From CANKBT01 sp038235705 (GTDB lineage Bacteria > Actinomycetota > Actinomycetes > Mycobacteriales > SCTD01): a stretch of 11,654 nucleotides of DNA. Under the pieces are notes generated by a model that did not search any database, had not been told where the DNA came from, and saw only the letters and a program-made list of their open reading frames with translations. The stretch covers positions 1 through 11,654 of the forward strand of contig JBBSTR010000069.1 of assembly GCA_038235705.1 (NCBI GenBank). The letters run 5' to 3'. Shown here one piece after another: positions 5,855-11,654 of this stretch; within the stretch, counting starts at the first letter, position 1; every line of letters starts with the position of its first letter. The position numbers and the translations under genes were made by a program.

Positions 5855-7800
5855 GGGCCGGGCACCGCGAAGCCGACGGCGACCGGGCCCACGCAGGCAC
5901 GCGCGCCGAGCGGGAGGTCGCGCAGCCGGATCGAGGTGATCGCGGTGCCGGAGGGCAGCGGGACGTAGACGTCGTGCAGGCCCGCCAGGAGCACGACGTC
6001 GTAACGCTGCCCGGCGGCCTCCACCACCGCGCGGGTGGTGGTCGCGAGCAGGTAGGGCAGCCGGACGACGCCGCCCGCGGCGCGCGGGAGGGGCACCGTG
6101 ACGCCCACCGGCCCTCGTGCCGCCCAGCCGCAGCCGGGGACCGGGCCGGCCTCGGACACGACCGGGTCCGCCAGCGCGACCGGCCTCAGCCGGCCCTGCA
6201 GGTCGGCCGTCAGGGGGTGCTCGGACGCCTCGGAGTAGCTGCGGGACACGCCCATCGCCTGTGTCACGGTGGAGAGCACCGGGCGCCGGGTGAGCGGGCT
6301 CATGACCGACATCGGCAACGGCCCGTCGATCAGCACGGCATCCGGGTCGTCGGCCAGCGAGGCGCGCAGGGTGCTCAGGTAGCTGCTCGCCCCCCAGGTG
6401 GAGGCCTGGTGCGCCAGCGCGCCCGTGGTCAACAAGCAGCTGCCGAGATAGCCGACCAGCAACGGCCCGAGGACGAGGAGCCGGACGCCGGGCACCTTGA
6501 GCAGCGGCGGCACCGATCGCTTCCTCACCTCGGCGAACCGCGCAGCCGGCCCGACCGCCTCAGCGGGCGGCGTGGACCGACGCGGCAGGAAGGCCAGCCC
6601 GAGGCACAACGCGGTCACCGGCACAGCATCGGTGACGTACCGCGTGTCACGCGCCAGCTCACCGCCGATCAGACCCAGCCGGGTGGCGACCAGCAGCCCG
6701 ACGTCCGCGGCGAGGTAGCCGAGCAGCAGCAGCCAGACCCGTCCGGCCGCGGCGCCGCGCCAGCGGATCGACGCCGTCACGACCAGGACGGCGACCACGA
6801 GCACGAGCAGGAGCACCGGGGCGTACGGCGTGGACGACAGCGGGATCGGCGAGGTGCCCTCGGTGCGCCAGGGCCCGCCGGCGAGGCCGACGACGAAAGT
6901 GTCCAGCACGGTGGTCCGTACCGCGCCCAGGGTGGTCCACAGCCCTGCCCCCGCCCCGGTCGGCGCCGTGACAGCCAAGTAGGTCCCGAGATAGGCGACC
7001 CAGGCGACGACGTAGGCCGTCCACAGCCGGGCCTGCGGTGCCAGCTGACGTGCGCCGCGGCGCAGCAGACCTCCGGCGGGCCGGTCGCCGGCCGGCCGCA
7101 GGACCAGGACCGTCAGACCGACGAGCAGCGGCAGGATCAGCAGGGCCTTCTCCCAGAAGAACAGCCCTGCCACGAGCGACGCCACCGCGACCCACCCCCA
7201 CCGCCGCTCGCGGGTCCAGGTGTGCCGCACGTGCGCGTCCACGGCCAGGATCAAGAGGACCTGCAGCGGGAGGGTCTGCAGCGCCGCCGCCCACCACGTC
7301 GTGGCGTTCGCACCGATCGGGCACAGCGCATAGACGGCGAGCGGGACGAGGATCCCGCGGCGCGGGCCGAACAGGAGCAGCAGCAGCCGGGCGAACAGGG
7401 CGACCGCGAGCGCCGACAGAGCGAGGGTGCCGACGGCGACGACCGGGTGCGAGAGCGGGGCGAGGCGCGCCACCACCCAGACGAGCAGGAGCTGCCCCAC
7501 CTGCAGATGACCGTTGTAGTCCTGCGTGAGGAACCCGACCGACAGACCTCGTCGGGCCTCGGCGAGATACACGTAGTCGTCCTCGAAGAACGAGCCTCCC
7601 CACAGCACCCAGCCGCGCAGCAGGACGTGCATCAGGACGAGCCCGACGATCCCCGAGCCCAGCGCTGCGGACGGCCGACGCGCCCAGGTCCGCAGGCTTG
7701 CACGCAGGTCCGGCCAGCGCGCCGGGACCTCGTCCCAGACCTGCTCGTCGCTGCTCCGCCCAGGGGGTCTCTGGCCGGCGGCAAGGGGCGTGTTCGTCAC
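5851..7800 (-). CDS. Polytopic GT-C-like glycosyltransferase with EDD loop motif, 649 aa
   Basis: A 649-aa multi-pass membrane protein. A roughly 45-residue polar N-terminal tail precedes TM1 (about 47-67). TM1 is followed by SFFEDDYVYLAEA with E73-D74-D75, the acidic first-loop motif typical of GT-C and protein-mannosyltransferase-like enzymes that use polyprenyl-phosphate sugars. NGHLQVG lies at 96-102, then many helices, including NATTWWAAALQTLP (164-177) and ARDTRYVTD (383-391). After the last helix (about 438-458), residues 470-649 form a soluble, probably outer, beta-rich domain. The start is GTG 7800, whose GTGA overlaps the AftD-like stop (7797-7800). An open frame continues to an ATG at 7956, but that would overlap the upstream gene by 160 bp and adds only Arg/Pro-rich shadow sequence. 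It is central in the three-gene chain. Donor and acceptor are unknown; I recognise no named orthologue. Confidence 0.82.
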   Translation of the reverse strand: MTNTPLAAGQRPPGRSSDEQVWDEVPARWPDLRASLRTWARRPSAALGSGIVGLVLMHVLLRGWVLWGGSFFEDDYVYLAEARRGLSVGFLTQDYNGHLQVGQLLLVWVVARLAPLSHPVVAVGTLALSALAVALFARLLLLLFGPRRGILVPLAVYALCPIGANATTWWAAALQTLPLQVLLILAVDAHVRHTWTRERRWGWVAVASLVAGLFFWEKALLILPLLVGLTVLVLRPAGDRPAGGLLRRGARQLAPQARLWTAYVVAWVAYLGTYLAVTAPTGAGAGLWTTLGAVRTTVLDTFVVGLAGGPWRTEGTSPIPLSSTPYAPVLLLVLVVAVLVVTASIRWRGAAAGRVWLLLLGYLAADVGLLVATRLGLIGGELARDTRYVTDAVPVTALCLGLAFLPRRSTPPAEAVGPAARFAEVRKRSVPPLLKVPGVRLLVLGPLLVGYLGSCLLTTGALAHQASTWGASSYLSTLRASLADDPDAVLIDGPLPMSVMSPLTRRPVLSTVTQAMGVSRSYSEASEHPLTADLQGRLRPVALADPVVSEAGPVPGCGWAARGPVGVTVPLPRAAGGVVRLPYLLATTTRAVVEAAGQRYDVVLLAGLHDVYVPLPSGTAITSIRLRDLPLGARACVGPVAVGFAVPGP

Positions 7801-10800
7801 GGGGCTGTCCCGGCGGGCACGCGCCTGCGCTCCGGGTGCAGGCGCAGCGCGGTCCCCGCCGCGAGGCCGACGGCGAGCAGCGCGAGGGCCTGGGCCACCG
7901 TCCCGGCCTGGGTCGCCGCGAGGCCCGCAGACCCTCGGGCCAGGACGGGCACGCACGCGCCGAGCAGCAGCAGGCCAGCCAGGGCGCCGCCGGTGGCCGG
8001 TCGTCGCAGCAGGACCGCGGTCCCGAGGAGCGCGAGCCCGCAGAGCGGCCCCAGCAGCAGCCCGCCGGCCAGGGCTGCGGCCACGACCGTGACGAGACGA
8101 CGACGCGCCGAGGTCGTCACCCGAGGCATCGGAGCGCGGACGGTCCCCGCCGCGACCACCGGCCGGCCCGGCCGACGTGGGCCACCGACCGTCACCCGAT
8201 CAAGGACGACGACCAGCGTCACGAGCAGCGCCAGCCAGCCTCCGACCACCAGCGAGAGCCGGTAGAGGCGGTCGGGCCCGAAGACCAGCTCGACCCGTCC
8301 TCCCGACCCGGCCGGCACGAGGTAGCCCTGCTGCCAGCCGTCGACGGTCACGGCGGGCAGCACAGCTCCGTCCAGACGCGCCGTCCACCCGGCGCTGGCG
8401 CTCTCGGGCAGCACCAAAAGCGCGGCCGGTCCCGAGCCGACCTGCAGCGTGCGGCGGCTCTTGGTGCGCAGGGTCACCGTGGTGCTGCGGTCGGGCACGC
8501 GAGCAGCCGGCGCCTCGGCGACCAGCTGCAGGCTGCGCGGGGAGAACGCGTCGGTGGCGAGTACCTGGACACGTCGTTCCCCCTGCGCCAGCTGCACCGT
8601 GCCGGGTGTTCCGTCCGGCCGGCACACCGTCAGTGCCAACGGCTGGCCGCGCCGCAGTGCTCCGACCGTCCCGCCGACCTGGGTCGGGTAGGTGCGGCCG
8701 TCGACGACGACCGCCGGGCCGAACCCGCAAGGAGCGCCGGTCAGGGTGCTGTCGGCGACCCTGCTGCCCTGGCTGGCGCCGAGCAGGCGGACCTCACCCA
8801 GCGCCGTCGGCAACGGCCTGGTGAACCCGTCGACGCCGCGGGCGAGCACGGTCGTCCGCGAGGGGAACGACAGCGTGACCTGGTCCGTCGTCAGAGGCGC
8901 GAAGCGTGCGCGGCCGTCGTCGAGCCGGACCAGCCGCGTCCCGGCAGGGCTGGTCAGCAGCGCGCTCTCTGGTCGGCTGCCGGCCGGCTCCGCAGGCCAG
9001 GTCAGGTCGAGCCCGGTCAGCGTCGAGGCGTTGCGGAGCCGCACGGTCAGCGCAGGCTCCCCGTCGTCGGGGTCGGCCACCCAGACCGTGCGTGGGTCAC
9101 CGTCGACAGCCGCCTGAGGACCAGTCAGCAGCGCGCCCGGCAGCCGTCTGCCGCTGGCCGCGACCTTTGCGCCGAACGGCGTGAGCAGGCCGTCGGTGGC
9201 CGCGCCAGGACGCGCGACCACGGTGCCGACGACCCGGACCGTCACCGGCGACGGGGCCGCCAGCGTGCGGTCGAGCACCCGCTCACCGGACGGGGGCCGG
9301 TGGAGCGACGGGTCGCAGCGCACGTCGCCGGCGTCCAGCACGCACGGGCCCAGGGGCGGGTCGACCGTGGTGAACGACCATGCCTGCGGGGCCCGCGTGA
9401 CGTCCGGCGGGACCACCAGGGTGCGGGACACCGTCACCCCCGGCAGGCTCAGCTCGCGGACGCCGACCGCACCCACCTCGCTCCCGCCCTCGGTGCTGAC
9501 CACCGTCACCCGCACCCGAGACACCGGGCCGGAGCCGCTGCCCGGCAGCGGCAGCACCTGCGGCTCCTCGGTCCGCTGCACCCGTAGGACCCGGCTCCCG
9601 CGGTCGGTCGTCAGCCGTACGCGGGTGACCGGCGCACCGACCGTGAAGGGAGCGACCACCAGGCTGAGCCGCACCGACGGCGCCACGGACGGGGAGGACA
9701 GGTCGAGCTGCAGCCACTGACCGACCGCCGGACGTGACGGGTCGCTCTGCCACCACGTCGAGGGGTCGCCGTCGACCCCCGCGTAGGCCTGCCGCGCGAG
9801 CAGCCCGAGGCCGGGGTCCGCCTGGCTCGTGGAGGACCGCACCGCGCGGGCGCCCTCGATCAGGGAGGTCGTGAGGTGCCCGGCAGCCGGGAACGGGAGC
9901 AGGTCAGGGACCGGCTGGTCCAGGGTGAGCGGCGCGTCGGCAGCGAGCACCGGTCCGAGCGGGTGGTGCACGGTCCCGAAGGACCGCTCCCGGCGCTGCA
10001 GCCCGTCGGTGACGACCTGCCGCAGGCCGTCAGGCCCTCCCTGCTCGCCGGCCAGCACCACCGGGTCGTCCCGTTGCAGCAGCCCGGCCTCCAAGGCAGG
10101 CATCAGGTCCTCGGGACCGCCGGACAGCCGGACCACGTCGGCGAGCGGCACCGTCGCGGCCTGTCGTACGTCGCCGGTGACCTCCCACAGCTCCAGCTCG
10201 GGCAGTGCCTGACCGGCGCCGACCGGTGACGTGTCGGGCACGGACACGGGCCCGAAGCCGCGCACGGCGCGCAGCCCCGCAGAGCGTTCCAGGGCCTGCC
10301 GGACCAGGGCCGGCCGCACCGCACCGGTCGCCTCGAGAGCGAGGTCGTTGCGCACCAGCACCCGGGCGAAGCCGCTCCGCGCAAGCAGGTCCGCGAGCGC
10401 CGGCGATCCCTGGCCGGTGGCCAGGACCTCGTCGACCGCATCGAGCAGCCGCGTGGAGCCCGGGGCCACCAGGGGCACCTGGGGTCGCGTCGCCCACCGT
10501 CCCGCGTCCAGCGGCTGCAGCGGCTCGTCGAGGCTGCGGCCCCACGTGTAGCGACCGAACCCGGAGGCCGGAAGGAGCAACGTACGACCGGGGGTCTGCC
10601 CGCCCTCTCCCCGGTCGGCTGACGCGATCACGGCGGCCGCGTCCAGCCAGGCCTGCGGCAGCTGCCGGAAAGCCGGACCCGGCCTCAGCTGCCCGGTCAG
10701 CACCGGAGCAGCGCCGGCGAGCACGAGCACCGCCAGCAGCGCCGGGAACACCCGCCCGACTCTGGCCACGGCCCGGCGGGGGCCTGGCTCGGGGCGGGTA

Positions 10801-11654
10801 CGGGCCAGCACGACCCCGCGGGCGACCAGGTGCGCCGCGCCGAGCACCAGGGGCAGCCGCAGCAAGGGATCGGCTTTGTGGACGTTGCGCAGCGGCGCGA
10901 GCGGGCCGTCGAGCAGGCCGCTCACCCCGGCCGAGAGCGGGCTGGACACCAGGCCCTGCCCCCGGTGGGCCAGGGTCAGCGCGACCAGCCCGACCGCTCC
11001 CACCAGCAGGAGCCAGCGACCCTCGGGGATCCTGCGCTGCACCAGCCCGGCGAGACCGACCGCGGCGACGAGCGTCGTCGTCACCACGAGCAGGGGCGCA
11101 CCGGCGAGCAGCGTCGCCCCCGGCCAGAAGGCGTCCGGGAGGTAGGCGACCCACTGATCGACCCCGCGCAGCGCGGTGAGCGCCCCGATGTCAGAAGCCG
11201 TCACCGCCGAGGTCTCGATCCACTTCAGGAAGGGTTGGCCCACGCCGCCCAGCAGGAACAGCGGGACGAGCCACCACAGCGAGACGGCGAGCACCGCGGT
11301 CGACCACATCGCCAGCACGAGGAGCCGGGCGCGGAGGAGCCCATGGCGGGTCAGGATCCAGAGCGCTGCAGCCGGGAGCACGGCAAGCGTGGCGGTCGCG
11401 TTGGTACCGCCCATGAGCAGCACCGCGACCGACGAGCCGAGCACCCCTCGGACCACCCGGCCGGCGGGCAGGTGCGCCGTCAGCGGCAGCAGCGTCCAGG
11501 GCAGCAGGACCATCGGGAGGGTCTCCACCGACAGCGGGCCGAGCTCGGTCATCATGCGCGGGCTCAGCGCCCAGGCGAGCCCGGCGAGCCCCGCGGCCCC
11601 GCGGTGCGCGCCGCCGAGGACCCCCAGGCACAGCCGGCGCAGGCCGTCGTACGC
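7797..11654 (-). CDS. AftD-like (DUF3367) GT-C arabinofuranosyltransferase, paralogue 2, N-terminus cut by the right window edge
   Basis: The last 1,285 residues of an AftD-type membrane enzyme. The frame stays open to the edge, and the 33 codons upstream of the first ATG (11555) align with the family (AWALSPRMMTELGPLSVE), so 11555 is not the start and roughly 90 or more residues are missing. Numbering from that Met: a membrane part at about 15-285 with LLDGPLAPLRNVHKADPLL (214-232); an outer part with GRYTWGRSLDEP (334-345); two F5/8 type C (discoidin-like) carbohydrate-binding modules near 592-705 and 796-905; a Cys-containing beta region (C943, C978); the family C-terminal motif DGWQQGYLVPAG (1072-1083); and C-terminal helices near 1098-1119, 1153-1183, 1190-1207 and 1217-1236. 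The catalytic first-loop Asp lies off the edge. Its TGA overlaps the next gene's GTG. By family it transfers arabinofuranose, or another polyprenyl-phosphate sugar, to an envelope glycan; the real substrate here is unproven. Confidence 0.9.
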   Translation of the reverse strand, partial: AYDGLRRLCLGVLGGAHRGAAGLAGLAWALSPRMMTELGPLSVETLPMVLLPWTLLPLTAHLPAGRVVRGVLGSSVAVLLMGGTNATATLAVLPAAALWILTRHGLLRARLLVLAMWSTAVLAVSLWWLVPLFLLGGVGQPFLKWIETSAVTASDIGALTALRGVDQWVAYLPDAFWPGATLLAGAPLLVVTTTLVAAVGLAGLVQRRIPEGRWLLLVGAVGLVALTLAHRGQGLVSSPLSAGVSGLLDGPLAPLRNVHKADPLLRLPLVLGAAHLVARGVVLARTRPEPGPRRAVARVGRVFPALLAVLVLAGAAPVLTGQLRPGPAFRQLPQAWLDAAAVIASADRGEGGQTPGRTLLLPASGFGRYTWGRSLDEPLQPLDAGRWATRPQVPLVAPGSTRLLDAVDEVLATGQGSPALADLLARSGFARVLVRNDLALEATGAVRPALVRQALERSAGLRAVRGFGPVSVPDTSPVGAGQALPELELWEVTGDVRQAATVPLADVVRLSGGPEDLMPALEAGLLQRDDPVVLAGEQGGPDGLRQVVTDGLQRRERSFGTVHHPLGPVLAADAPLTLDQPVPDLLPFPAAGHLTTSLIEGARAVRSSTSQADPGLGLLARQAYAGVDGDPSTWWQSDPSRPAVGQWLQLDLSSPSVAPSVRLSLVVAPFTVGAPVTRVRLTTDRGSRVLRVQRTEEPQVLPLPGSGSGPVSRVRVTVVSTEGGSEVGAVGVRELSLPGVTVSRTLVVPPDVTRAPQAWSFTTVDPPLGPCVLDAGDVRCDPSLHRPPSGERVLDRTLAAPSPVTVRVVGTVVARPGAATDGLLTPFGAKVAASGRRLPGALLTGPQAAVDGDPRTVWVADPDDGEPALTVRLRNASTLTGLDLTWPAEPAGSRPESALLTSPAGTRLVRLDDGRARFAPLTTDQVTLSFPSRTTVLARGVDGFTRPLPTALGEVRLLGASQGSRVADSTLTGAPCGFGPAVVVDGRTYPTQVGGTVGALRRGQPLALTVCRPDGTPGTVQLAQGERRVQVLATDAFSPRSLQLVAEAPAARVPDRSTTVTLRTKSRRTLQVGSGPAALLVLPESASAGWTARLDGAVLPAVTVDGWQQGYLVPAGSGGRVELVFGPDRLYRLSLVVGGWLALLVTLVVVLDRVTVGGPRRPGRPVVAAGTVRAPMPRVTTSARRRLVTVVAAALAGGLLLGPLCGLALLGTAVLLRRPATGGALAGLLLLGACVPVLARGSAGLAATQAGTVAQALALLAVGLAAGTALRLHPERRRVPAGTAP

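Noticed and set aside
7801..7956. Upstream extension of the 649-aa protein to ATG 7956
   Set aside because: It would overlap the end of the AftD-like gene by 160 bp with Arg/Pro/Gly-rich sequence typical of an off-frame shadow. GTG 7800 gives the same GTGA overlap seen at the other junctions.
5830..8265. Plus-strand 811-aa open frame
   Set aside because: Antisense to three well-supported membrane protein genes; the product is low-complexity Arg/Gln/Gly/Pro with no domain.
7698..9587. Plus-strand 629-aa open frame
   Set aside because: Same shadow composition, antisense to the outer domain of AftD-like 2.
11553..11555. ATG 11555 as the start of AftD-like paralogue 2
   Set aside because: The frame is open to the window edge, and the preceding 33 residues align with paralogue 1 and the AftD family, so this Met is internal.

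Overview
The window looks like chromosomal DNA of a high-GC actinobacterium. Coding density is very high, third codon positions are strongly G/C, and GTG starts with 4-nt stop/start overlaps are common. The protein families are typical of actinobacterial cell-envelope glycan synthesis: AftD-type (DUF3367) GT-C arabinofuranosyltransferases, a DUF2613 small membrane protein, a GT4 glycosyltransferase, a SAM methyltransferase and further polytopic GT-C-like proteins. I cannot name genus or species. Presence of AftD-like proteins alone does not prove a mycolic-acid/arabinogalactan envelope, because DUF3367 proteins also occur in actinobacteria without one.

Layout, left to right. The minus strand 1-1874 holds the N-terminal 624 codons of an AftD-like membrane protein that runs off the left edge. 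It follows, with a GTGA overlap, a class I SAM methyltransferase (1871-2623, minus). A 123-bp divergent intergenic region (2624-2746), rich in inverted repeats, separates this from a plus-strand GT4 glycosyltransferase (2747-4006). A 52-aa DUF2613-like single-pass protein (4000-4158, plus) starts inside the end of the glycosyltransferase gene. Then a long minus-strand block, read from right to left, contains a second AftD-like protein (7797 to beyond 11654, 5' end missing), a 649-aa GT-C-like protein with an EDD motif (5851-7800) and a 572-aa GT-C-like polytopic protein (4136-5854). All three are chained by GTGA overlaps. The last one converges on the DUF2613-like gene and overlaps its end by 23 bp.

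Functional reading. The GT4 enzyme and methyltransferase probably act on the cytoplasmic side on nucleotide-sugar or lipid-linked intermediates. The four polytopic proteins have the GT-C plan: an acidic residue in the first outer loop, many membrane helices and an outer C-terminal domain. They probably transfer lipid-phosphate-linked sugars to a polymer outside the membrane. Substrates cannot be read from sequence; assignment as arabinofuranosyl transfer rests on the AftD family name. From memory, the gene order methyltransferase / divergent GT4 / convergent ~575-aa membrane protein matches Mycobacterium tuberculosis Rv0224c-Rv0225-Rv0226c, and the AftD plus DUF2613 pair matches Rv0236c-Rv0236A. 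If so, two loci that are separate in that genome are fused here. Except for 2624-2746, essentially every base is coding; I saw no tRNA, rRNA, CRISPR, insertion sequence or convincing terminator.
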